NCBI GenBank assembly: GCA_030765055.1
Contig: CM060947.1
Location: 48,788,047 to 48,852,046 of the forward strand
Length of the DNA stretch: 64,000 nucleotides
Reading direction: 5' to 3'
Source: Mantis religiosa
Lineage: Eukaryota; Arthropoda; Insecta; Mantodea; Mantidae
The translations under genes were made by a program, and so were the position numbers. This document shows positions 1 to 12,100 of this stretch, one piece after another (positions within the stretch are counted from its first letter, which is position 1; each line of letters begins with the position of its first letter). The notes below the pieces were generated by a model. The model ran no database searches. It had not been told where the DNA came from and worked only from the letters and a program-made list of their open reading frames with translations.

Positions 1-744
1 AAGGATATGAGAAAATTTCTCTTTTACTGCTCTGTTGTGTAGGACTTAGGTATCATGTTTCTAAATCCATAAAAGATTCCAAAAAATAAGAACATAGCTA
101 TAAACAATGAGCACTTCCTGATATATAAATATGCTGCATTCAACAATCATGCAGTAAATCTTTAAGGTTTGGTGCGGCTGTTGCATCATAAAACTTGATA
201 TGGTTTGTATTAGCATTGCAAACGAAGTTGTCTGCCTTAACAATAGCATATCCACAAATTAAAAGTGTAATTTTTCACTTAACATTTAAACTTGTACTAA
301 TGTGCTGCTAATTGTATTTTCTGAAGAGTGAGCAGTAGAAAAGAGAATATCACATACCAAAAGAGAAGAGCAGTAAAGCTTATTTAGTTTGTTGGAAACT
401 GAATGATGGATTGACGGAAATCCTACTCTTAATAACAGATGTAAATATAGTACTGTGCAAGTGTGTTAAAACATTGTTTTATTTACAAAATGTTTTAAAA
501 ATCAATGCGATTTTTGAGTTAGCCTTTGCTGGTGTTGTTTAACCAAAATATATTCATACTATTTTTGTATCATTGTTATAGGTGCCTGTAACAAAAAATT
601 ATAGATTATGCAACATCTAAAACAACTGCTTATAGAAATATGAAAGCATTTTAAGTGAAATTTTTCACAACGATGAAAAATATTTAATTGATTATTGCAA
701 TAAACATGATTAATACTATAATAGACTGAAAGACTAATAAATAT

Positions 745-1840
745 TATTCTAGGTTCTCTCGGGCTTCAAGCCAGGTGTAGATGTGGTGATGTACCAACAT
801 TTCGGAAGCATACATTGTTCCTGTCTTCAGGCTATGATGAATGAGTCCAGCAGATCAGCAGAAGATTCGAGTCACTCACGTTAACCTGAGTGGGGGTGTT
901 TTTGCCTCAGCATCTAGCTGCTTAGTGTAACTTTATCTGGGCAGTAATAGAAGGTAGCCTATTGTCTCAAGCTTTTTTGTATGGGCACGGGTTGCTCTGA
1001 TCTGTTGGGTTTAAACCACTCAATCTACTGCCCATCCATGCAGCGACCATGTCCAATGCCGGTTGCACCTGACCTGCTGCACATGTGAACGGTCGCCCTC
1101 ACAGTATGTATGCCCAAGGATGCCTTTACTGGCCTCCCACTTTTAGGAAGCTGTTTGCAAGCAGCACCACCAGAGGCGATAGGAACTGTGGGTAGCGTAA
1201 GGAAACTGGATGTGCCTATATTTATGGGACAGTCCATGTGCTCTGCGCATGCCAATGAGAGGCGCCAAGGTGTGGCTGTTTAGGTGGATTGGAGCCTGGA
1301 CCTAATAGAAAATGGTCTGCGTTAGGTGACTTTCTCCGAGGTTAATTTTGTGTTTCTCTCCTGTATTCGGTATAATTCTAAAGTCGGTTTCCAGGCAGTA
1401 TTTAATTGGAGTCCTGAGTCTCTGTTGAGATTGTGTCTTTCTGAAAAGATAGCCAGTACTTCTTTCACTCTTCATGGCCAGTGGCTTGCACTTTTGGCAA
1501 TGACTGTTGTTTCGTCAAAGTTGGCCTGGTGGTCCTGTTCGAAATAATGTTCAGCCAGACCTGATTTCTCTAGTTGTGTCAGGTGGATACTCCTACTGTG
1601 TTCTTTTATCCTGGTGGCTATTGTTTTCCCAGTTTGTCCGATGTAAGGAACCCCACATTTGCAGGGAATGCGGTAAACCCCTGGCACTCTCAGTCCCATA
1701 AATATAGGCACAACACCAGTTTAACTCATTCAGCATACCCTGAAGACGGGAACAATGTATGTTTCCGAAACATTGGTACATCACCACATCTACACCTAGC
1801 TTGAATCCCAAGAGAACCTGGAAAACTACAGCTCCTATTA
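745..1840 (-). mobile_element. Penelope-like element fragment with inverted terminal copies
   Basis: The interval is bounded by inverted copies of one terminal sequence: about 753-850 on the left and about 1730-1825 on the right share the words for 'cacctggcttgaagcc' and 'ccgaaac'. Near-identical 12-base flanks (taataaatatta about 738, taataaatacta about 1841) look like a target duplication with one mismatch. The interior codes on the minus strand for a GIY-YIG domain, the endonuclease of Penelope-like retroelements. No reverse transcriptase was seen, so the copy is truncated. Each terminal copy carries a degenerate hammerhead-like core (CTGAAGA..GAAA). Confidence 0.75.
1472..1711 (-). pseudogene. 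PLE GIY-YIG endonuclease domain, truncated
   Basis: A 79-codon minus-strand frame reads PGVYRIPCKCGVPYIGQTGK then ..TRIKEH. This is the GIY-YIG core: GVY, a Cys-X-Cys pair, YIGQTG, then Arg and the LKEH-like motif. In complete Penelope-like elements this domain follows the reverse transcriptase and nicks the target DNA. Here it starts abruptly without an RT and ends in SASHWP, so it is a broken fragment rather than a gene. Family assignment rests on the motif spacing; the subgroup is not known. Confidence 0.8.
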
Positions 1841-1850
1841 TAATAAATAC

Positions 1851-3060
1851 TAATTAATTAGAGCCAGTGTTATTATAAATTTTTTAGAGTGCATTTAGCA
1901 GATTTTTAGTGTATAGATGCATGCATATATGCATACTTTTTAGAGCTTATAAATCCGATTTCTATTTATCATACATGAATGAATGAATTATTTATTTCAC
2001 TACTCACCTTTATACATTATTTCATTCTTGCAATATTAATCAAAATTCTTGAAATTATTTTCTTATAATTGAACTATACAGCCAAATCATTAACTTGTTG
2101 AGTTCCCATAAAGGCCCAATAGTTTCAAAACAAGGTGGTTATCATGCATTGCATTTAAGTAATTGTATTGTGTAATAACCTACTCAGAAGCTGAACTCTG
2201 TGAATTTAAGTGCTGTTATAAATCTTTGGCAAGTTTACTTGGAAAATATGCTATAATAATTATTTACTATTATTTCCTTGTTATTATTTGGAATGGAGAA
2301 GTAAAGAGATCAATAAATTGCTTTTAAACAGCAATGAAAACATCTTTTTATTTATATTTTCTGTACTGCTTGCCTATTTTAAGGTTCTACCAAAAAACTT
2401 TTTATTGAGATTTCATTGAGAATACATGTTCTGAGGTCTCCTGAATTATAAAATATGTTATGTTCACAATCACATGACCTTTTTTACTCGCTCTTGTATG
2501 TACTAATTCTTAAAAATGTTTATTCTGCTATCTACTTCATGTTAATTAAGATAAACATTTGTAGAAATTGTTTAATTGCCTATTTCCTTGTAGGTACAAT
2601 GGAAATTGGTGAATACTCTAGTCTTAAGTGATATTCAAATGTTTAAAGGTTGGTCACTATATGATGGCTTTGAAAGTCATTGTCTTTGCATGTTAAAGAT
2701 TTATTATTGATATATTAAAATGATATAATAAAAACAACATTAAAAATGAATTCATATATACATGACTAAATATAACTGTCAAACGGTTAAAGGTTATAAT
2801 AAAATATCATTTTGAATTTAAAAATTTATTCCTCACACTTGTAATCAATTACACAGTATGTTTATGAAGTACTAATTTACTTACATGCGTCACAAAGCTC
2901 CTTCACTTCAGATTATGTTTGTTATTATGACATGTGCTGCTTGAAAAGATTTCATGACATGCAATGCTCAGCACAATGGCTCCCACACATGTGTCAAACA
3001 CCTGAGGAGCTTTTATCTCTTCAGTCATTGTCAACAGGTGCACTGATATACATGTAAACA
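1851..3060. other. AT-rich upstream DNA, nothing recognised
   Basis: About 1.2 kb of AT-rich sequence before gene 1, with no coding frame or recognisable repeat. The last ~200 bases are less AT-rich and would hold proximal promoter elements, none of which can be named. Confidence 0.5.
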
Positions 3061-3072
3061 CCTAAACAGACT

Positions 3073-3079
3073 TATAAAA
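3073..3079 (+). promoter_or_regulatory. TATA box of aspartic protease gene 1
   Basis: TATAAAA lies 63 bases before the ATG at 3136. This would put the transcription start near 3103 and give a short leader of about 30 bases. Genes 2 and 3 have a TATA-like box at nearly the same distance (67 and 70 bases), which supports all three calls. Confidence 0.75.
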
Positions 3080-3135
3080 CAGTGGCAGGTTTGTAAAATT
3101 ACACTCTCTCTGTATCTACAACTTGAGTGGCTAAG

Positions 3136-6100
3136 ATGTTGAGGAGTGGCATTTGTTTAACTTTGTTAGTTGCTCTTGCAGCATGCAATGTTGTCAAGTA
3201 GGTATTTCACACTCTGAATCTTCTGAAGATAGATACTTTAGTGATTTCTCTTATTTCCTAAACTTAGTAATTATTCTAAGCATTAGAACTTTAAAGTGTT
3301 TTTAGAATAATATTTTGTCCAATTCCATATTATGGCAGTAACATGTGGGCCCCAAGTTACAAAATTTTAACCTTGTTCAGTCAAATTATCTGGATAAGAT
3401 TTTTATAAGGTTTTCCTTTATAAGCACTCAGCAGGCAAATACCAAGAAATTCTGAGCTCTATGAGCATCATTTCACCTCTTTCATTCATCATCAAATACG
3501 ACCAAAAAATTTCTTTTTCTGAACACGTGCAGTCCCATGACCGTTCTCTACTCACTCTTGTACAAGGACAGGATAGGATAGTTTCTGAAGGAGGGGATTC
3601 AGCACTGCAACCAGTCTTGATCTATTGTATGTATGCCCAAAGTGGGGCATCCTCAGAAGGATGAGGAGACAGAGGTCGGCCAACCCTAGGAGTCACAACA
3701 GTGCAGTTGGAAACTCCCCAGCAGGTCAGTACAGATGGCATCCCACCTATCTGCCGTAGGGGGGTTCCAGCTCCTCCAGCTGCTGTGGTGCCAGCCCTGT
3801 GGATCCCTAGCACTTGTGGTACTTTTGATGTTCCTAGAAGTACCTTGGGCCAAACATTCAAGACCTTCCCCCAAAGGAGTAGTCTGGATTGGGGTGGACT
3901 TGACAGGGCAGTGGTTCCCGCCACCCACAGGTAACTGGTTATGCCCGGCCAGGCCTAGGCTGCCGGAACAGAGGTTTGTCTAAAAAGTTCCGGTGTTACT
4001 AGCTTGCAGAGCTAGTAGCTGGTATGCTGGATCACCAGCAGCCCCACCGAGGTTTTCGGAAGTCTTCCCTGTGGAGTGGAAGCGCATAAGTGGCATAGTT
4101 GGGGAGGGGGGCTTTTTATAGAAAAGGTGTTGGCCTACTGGAAATAACCATGGAGATAGTGTTCCTCCCTGACTATGGATTTAAATCTCATCCACCATGG
4201 TCCTGAAAGAGCCCACCAGGCCACCCCTAAGACCGAGACCGTCCTACCGGAGGAGGAGGTGTTTACCAGGAGCATATCATCCTGCCATTCAGCGCCGACA
4301 GAACTGGCACTTCTATTCTGAAAGAGACCACCAGAGGAAAGATGTGAAATGATAATAGAGATGAAATGTAGGGACAGGAAATTTGCGGGATGTAATTAAC
4401 TTACCCAGCATTTGCTTGGCAACCCAGGAAAACCGCCCCAAAAATACGAGGGAAAGAATGATCATAAATTTTTTACGGACATAATTTTTCACACTACAAT
4501 TCAATCTTATTATATTCTGTTAGCTTAATGTGAAACAGACATGCCATAGTAGTTTCATTATTGGTACTCCTGGTTCCTGCCTGTGAGAACCACGCAAATT
4601 CAGACATGTTCAGTATCGCCTACCGCTGCAATGGGGGTAACATGCAGTTAAAGTTGATGTTAGAGGAAGATCCAGAGTTTCTTTCAAACGTGATCACTGC
4701 TGATGAAACTTGACTACATCATTTTGATCCTAAGAGCAAACAGCAAAGCTCAGTGTGGAAATCTCCTTCATCACCAATCCCCAAAAAAGCAAAAGTGGTT
4801 GCTTCTGCTGGGAAAGTTATGGTCATCTCATTCTTTGATATTCATGGAATGGTTTATTAGCATTTTGTATCTGCACACACATCAGTAACTGGACAATACT
4901 ACAGGGATATCCTGAAAACATTGCAAGTCCATATCAGGTGCAAAAGACCACTTTCCATGAAGCAGTCTGAATGCTGCACCACGATAATACATGGCCACAT
5001 ATTGCCAATGTTGTTGCTGAATATCTTGCAAAAATCAACGTGAAATGCATCCCTCTCCCTTCCTGTAGTCTGGATTCAGCCCCATGCGACTTTTTTCTTT
5101 TCCCTAACTTGAAGAAACGCCTTTGTGGGAGGCATTATCCATCATCAGAAGCAGTGGTGAAGGCTGTGGAGGCGATTTTGAAGGATCTTTCAAAAAATGG
5201 TTTCCAGCATATCTTTGAAGACTGGCAGAAACGCTGGGACAAGTGCATCACATTCAGGGGAGACTATTTTGAGAAGGACAATCAAAATTATGAGGATGAA
5301 TGAAGGTATGTTGTCAAAAACAAATTGTGATCATTCTTTACTGAACAGCCCTCGTATAATCAAGATAAATACTTTTAGAAATATTTTATGAGAAAAGGAA
5401 AATGCAAGAAGGCTTAAGCAATAGTCAAATCTTTATGCGATGACTTTCACATTTCATTCTCTATACATGTTCAGCACTCCAGAATTGGGATAACAGGCTT
5501 AGATGTGGGGTCCCTAACGTCTTCAGATATTCCATCTTGATGATGGAGAACTCCACCACACAGAGAAAGGTCTCTCTAAGGGTCCATTGCAGATCAAATG
5601 CCACCAGGGCAGACAGTTCCACAAAAGAACTTGCCCACTGCCCATTCATCTGATCCTTCACTCTCAGAATTGATCACAGAAAACAGGGAACAGGATTATT
5701 TGAGGCAGCATACAGTCTATTCCAACATTAACCTTCCAACCAGGAGAAACTGTGAAAAAACCAAGGTTGGAGTATCTAGTTCAGTGGAAATCAAAGCCAG
5801 GACCTAAATGCAAGTGTTGCTGATTATTGCAAGGCTAAGTAAATAAGATAATGGAGTACTGCACTGCACCAAAACTTTGATATTAACATTTCACTAGATT
5901 TAACATAGATTCCAAATGTATGCATGTGCACAACACAGTCCAACAATGAAAAGCTGAATGAACATAAAACTCCATTATAAAGGTGTAAGGCAAACATTTT
6001 AATAGAACTTCCTCCAAATGGAAATCAAAATGGAATTGGAAATTATATTTTGAGTTTGTATATACAAAGCTTCTTTCTAAAGAGCTTTGAGCCCAATTAT

Positions 6101-9100
6101 CTGATGTCCGACAAATTGACAATGTCAGAAAGTGTACCAGTCTATTGACTATAAATGCTTTCATTCATTCATCAACAGATTTTCAACAGAATAATTTATG
6201 ATCAATGTTTTTTTTTTCATTTGAGAGGTAAAAAAATAATGATATTACTCTCATTTTATTTTTAGCATAATTTTCATATTGTCTCAGTTATTTTAAATGG
6301 GTAACCAATATTTTTAACAGAGTTTGTTTTATATATAAAAGCAAAAAAACCTTGTTTGGAACATTGTTTTTGTGAAACTATACAATATTTCATAAAATAT
6401 TTACAAAGTCTGAAAGGAAATCTTACATTTATATTCTAACAAAATAAAGTATTGATGTCGTATAATCCTTCATTGGATTTGAAGTTCCCGGTTGCAATGA
6501 GAATTAGTTTGAGTTTGTGATGTACTTATCTTTTCCCTCAGGTCATGATCTCGCATCGAGATGGAGTTGACAAATAATTATAATTTCAATTCTTATTTAC
6601 GAAGCGTGTCCGTAAAATAAGGTCTCCAAGGTGCGGGAGCCATGAGAAACGCTATTACGTGAGATCCGGCAACATTAGCGTGTAGCTTGGTTTCACCCCT
6701 TCAAATCCCCACCACAATGAACCCGTTGCAATCATTAGTCTTGGCTGGGCAGCCGTTTGCAATGGAGCTTCTTATCACTTCCGCTACCAAATGCGAATTG
6801 CGTACAGTGATCCGTTTTTTTGAGTGGCAAGGGCACTACCCCCACTGAAATTCATCGTCAGTTATGCGAAGTCTATGGGCCACAGTGATGGACGTCAAAA
6901 ACATGCGAAAGTGGTTCAGAGAGTTCAAAGACAGATGTACAGATGTCCATGACAAACAGCGTTCTGGTCAGCCTTTGGTTTCAGCAGAAACAATTGCAAA
7001 AGTGGAGCAAGAAATGCTTAAAGATCGGCATGCGACAGTTCATGAGCTGTGTGAACTTATCCCTGAAGTCAGTAAGATTACGATTGACAAGATTTTGTCA
7101 GAATATTTGTATTATCGCATTTTGCACATGCAACAGCTGATCTCCTGGTCCAGTTCGGATGGGACAACCTCACCCATCCCCTCTACAGTCCAGACTTAGC
7201 ACTTAGTGATTATCATCTGTTTCCTGATTTGAAGTCACACCTGGGTGGAACACATTTCCAGACGGACGATGATTTGAAAAACGAGGTTGAGCGCTACCTG
7301 CGCAAGTTGGCAGAAGAGTGCTATAACAAGGGTATACAAAAACTGCCACAACGTATGCAAACGTACATCGATCGCAATGGTGATTACGTTGAAAAATAGC
7401 TGTAATCCCACCTTTCCATCAATGTAACATTCATTGACAATATACATGTTTTCTATATTAAATAAAATTGGAGACCTTATTTTATGGACATGCCTCGTAC
7501 TTTATACTTACCACATAAATATACAAAAATACAATGTTAACACTTTTACACTAAAACAGATGGATACTCTTTTAAAGAAGTCGTGACAGAATACTTCTAC
7601 TAGCATGTAATAAAATGTCTTAAAATCTTGCATCTACATGTCTGTTCTCTACCGCTTCTCAAAACTAAGTGACGTTTCTTCTTCCTAATTGAAGTTTATT
7701 GATTTTTACCATCACCATAGCAACAATTTCTTATTGGCCATGTTATTCCTAAAGACTGATACAGTCACACCAATATTTGGTTATTTTTATGATCTTTCTT
7801 TTTAAAACATAATTTAAATAATTTCAATTTTATAACTTTAAATAATTTTAAACTTCTAATAACATCATTAAAAAAGCTTAACGTTATTGATTTTCTCCTC
7901 TTCTTAGCTCACTCTATCACACATTTTTCTTCTACTCGTTACATAATCTCCATCACTTCACTATCACTTTGAACTATTTATGATGATTTCCTTTTTTTTT
8001 TAGAGATTTTAAAAATAAACTTAAAATAACAAATATAAAATTAATAACAATGTTTTGGGGTTTGAAATTAAACAACCATCCTAATATATAAACTGCATTT
8101 CTGGTTTGCTAAATTCACTAATGAAATCTACGGTAGTTTTTCAATATAAAATTTTTGCATAATTTAGGGCTTACTTCGAAATGCTGAATGACTGTTCCTT
8201 TGGTTCTCATGACTACCATTTATAATTTCTTTTAAAGGCAGTAGTTTCATTGATTTCATCTCCTACATACTCATATTTTGTACTAGTACAATACTACCTA
8301 AATTTGTAGGTACTTACATAAACGGCAGTATATACAACTGTTATGATATGATGGGCAGAGAAAGTCTAATGATGTATCACATATGTTTATCTTTAAGTTT
8401 CCTTTGTTTTAAAAGTTCTGTGTATTTTCTTTACAGGATTCCCCTGAAAAGATACAAGTCTCCACATAGTAAGCATGTGAGGGTGAATTTGGCCCAAAGT
8501 TCAGAGGTTCCACTTAAAAATCTCTATGATGTAAGTAACAACATAGACAATATACTGAAATTTAACTGTATTGGAACACCACAGTGAAGCAAAATAATAA
8601 TTAAATTATAGATGAGTCATATTTATTACACACCAGCTTCACTTACGTACCTAATTTGAGGACATATTTCACGAACCAGTGTTCGCATCGTCGGCTCTTA
8701 TGCGACTCAAGAGCCGACGATGCATAAGAGCCGATGATGCGAATGATGGTTCGCGAAACATGTACTCAAATTAGGTACGTAAGTGAAGCTGATGTGTAAT
8801 AAATACGACTCATCTATAATTTAATAACATAGACAATATTTACCGTGCAGTATGGGTTTATCTTTATTTGAGTGGCAAATACTCAAATATGCATTGTTTT
8901 TTCAGATTCTGTATTATGGACCAATTTCTATTGGTACACCCCCTCAGCACTTTGAGGTGGTATTTGATACAGGTTCTTCCAATCTTTGGGTTCCTTCTGC
9001 TCTGTGTAAAAATGGAGCCTGTGGTAAGTACAGCACTTTTGTTACAGAATCAACAAGCATTATATAAGGAAGCAACAAAAATGTGTGAGCACATAATATT

Positions 9101-12100
9101 TTTTCCACAACTAGAGCTACACATCAATCTTTAGGTTATCAAAAACAGGAATGAAATATTAACTCAAAATAAAAACAAAGATGAATATTATATTGCATGA
9201 CATATATGAAAACAATGAAACACATAAACTTCCTGGCTTATTAATATTAAATATCAGTAAAAGGTGTGTAGTTGTTCAAATTATGCTGGAGAATTCCACC
9301 ACATGATAAAAGGATAGTTATATTTCTTGTGATTTTACAAAAGCTAATATTACTATTAACATATTAAACAAGATCTTAAAACAGAATTTGTATCCATATC
9401 AAGGAAGGTCAATATTGCTTTGCTTCTTCTGTGAAGTAAACCAACAATTACATTTTCTGAATACATTTACACATTGTTCAGTAAGGGCCATTCTTCATAT
9501 GCTCCTTGTATAATCTTGTCAATTTCTAAGTAACAAATCACTATTGCCTTACTAATAACATGTGTTATGGCTGGCACCATAGCTCATTTGGCAGAGCACC
9601 TGCCTGCCGTGCGAGGGGTCCTGGGCTCGATTCCTGGATGGGCGTGGGGATTTTTCTCCAACCAAGATGATTCCCCCTTCCCCAGAGTATGGAAATATGA
9701 ATGAAAGTGTGAATATGTGCATTATCTAATGATTTAAAAAGAAAAATCTAGAGTACCAGCAACCCAACGTCTGTTAGATAATGCCATCTCGATATGTTCC
9801 AAAGGAGAATGGCCACCGACAGGACCATTGCAGTCAAAGGCAGGGTATAAATGGTACAATAAAAAAAAAATATGTTATATATATATCATGATTCTTCAAA
9901 ATCATTCATTTTACATTTAAATTCAAAGTAAAAAATGCAATCAAAATAAAAAATAACATTGCTTGCATATTCTTTAAATATTCCAAAGTGCCTTATGCAT
10001 TGTGAATTCCAGGTTCTTAATGAAAGAGTTCCAGTGAAATCCAATAAAAATAAATACAATGAAAATTTAGCTCCGTTTCTGATAAAAATAGTATATACAT
10101 ATACCATAGTGTATAGTATTGTATACAATAGTATATGGCATGTTGGCCATGGTGGCTTAATGGTTCAGAACAACCGGACGGAGACCGGGAGATCCTTGCT
10201 TCAAATCTCAGTTATGGTATTGGATTTTTCATTCTGACTTCACCTATTTAAATCTTAGCCTACAAATGTCTAGTGTGAAGAATGATTAATTTTTAATTTC
10301 CATCAAATACACACACTAATTCTAAAAGTTTTTTTTTTTTTTTCTTTGGGCATTTGGGAACTTGAAAATAATATTTCTTGTGAAACCTTAAATCAAACTT
10401 CTGGATCAAATATATGTAATATCTCCTCTACCTAGTATACTAGTTAAGGGTACAGATAATAAACATTTAAAATTACATGCATATGCAATCTCTCTATCTC
10501 GCTCTCTCTCATATCTGTGAAACCTTTTTATTTGTTTTAAAGTATAGCTTAAATGGGGAAACTGTAACGGTTCTTTTCAGCCACTCACCAGCAATATAAT
10601 CACTCTCAATCATCAACCTACAAACCTGATGGCAAATTTTTTGGAATTCTATATGGGTCAGGAAGCCTCACAGGATTCCTTTCTGTGGACACAGTAGAGG
10701 TAAGTTTACATTATCAAAATACTGTAGTTACAACAGAACTATGGAGCATACTCCATATAATATGAAAATGTTCTGTATATTTTCTGGAAGGGTTAGGAAC
10801 CTCAGAACCCCACTGACATCATCTCTCTATCATTATGTAAGAAACAAATTATAATGTGTGTTTGGAGGAATTTAGTAACAGTGACGTCAAAATTAATATA
10901 AAAATTATTTGTGGTTGGTTTATTGACACTCGTCACTTACTTTTTCATATATTTATGAGAGACTAGTTTCAAAGGCCCTGGCCTCCATTTTCAATCTCTT
11001 CCCAATCTCTTCTTGAAAAAGTAAGTGACGAGTGTCAATAAACCAACCACAAATAAATTTATATTAAACAAATTATAACTTTTTAATGATCATCCATTTA
11101 ACATCCATTATGCACTTACTATAATGTTTGCTGATGACCAAAACAATGTTCCTAGCAGTAATGTTCCTATATCCTTGCAGAGAAAAGTAAACAAAGCAAA
11201 AAATAGTTTGTAAGAAAGAACAAGCTTTAGAAGGTTAGAATCAAAAATAAAAATTCAATGCCCTAATCTGAACCACAGATCTTCTGCTTTTATTTGCAGC
11301 TGCTCAATCACTATGCTACCATGGCAATATGTCAACCTAACATTAAATTCTTCAGTTGATTCATATCTTCCTGGCAGACCAATGAGGAAATTTCAGTTTG
11401 AGATCTCTTATCCTAATGGCAACTTACAATTCGAAAGTACTTAATTCCAGGACCTCTTAATGTCTTTTTACTTTAGTTTTTTTGTTTATAAAACTTTTGG
11501 AAATTATTACATTTGGAAAACTATTATAAAAATATGTTAAAAAGCCCAGGAATTAAGTACTTACGAATTGTAAGTGAGCATTAGGGCAAATCCTCTCAAA
11601 CTGAGATTTCCTAGTTGGTGTGCCAAGAAGATGTGAATCAGCTGGAGAATTTAATGTCATATCCGCATGCTGTCAGGGTAGCTTAGTGGTAAAGCTACAC
11701 ACAGAAGTGGAAGATCTGTGGTTCAAATCCTGGCTATGGCATCATATTTTTCAGTTCTAATTCTAATCTTCTAAAGCTCACCCACACACAGTTGGTGTGT
11801 GTTAGAACAATCGCCTATTGCTGATTGCCCTTATAAATGAAAACCTATAAAGAACATGTTCTCATTGAACATAACTTCACACTCACTTTACAAAAAGCTG
11901 TAAAAGATTATTCACTGACTTATGTTCTTATTAGAAGTTTTCTGTGTATAAGCGCACGTAATCCATTTGGTATTGTATAGGTATATGCTAATATAAAATT
12001 TTTCTGTTCCTGCTTGACATTCTACAATTAGCAACATTTTTTTATATTCATAATACAACAGATTAAGTTCTAATTAGCCGGAAAAGAGACAATTGGAGAA

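Noticed and set aside
3622..3983. Overlapping frames of ~80-100 codons on both strands
   Set aside because: They lie in a GC-richer old repeat with a second copy at 41745; no frame is conserved between the copies.
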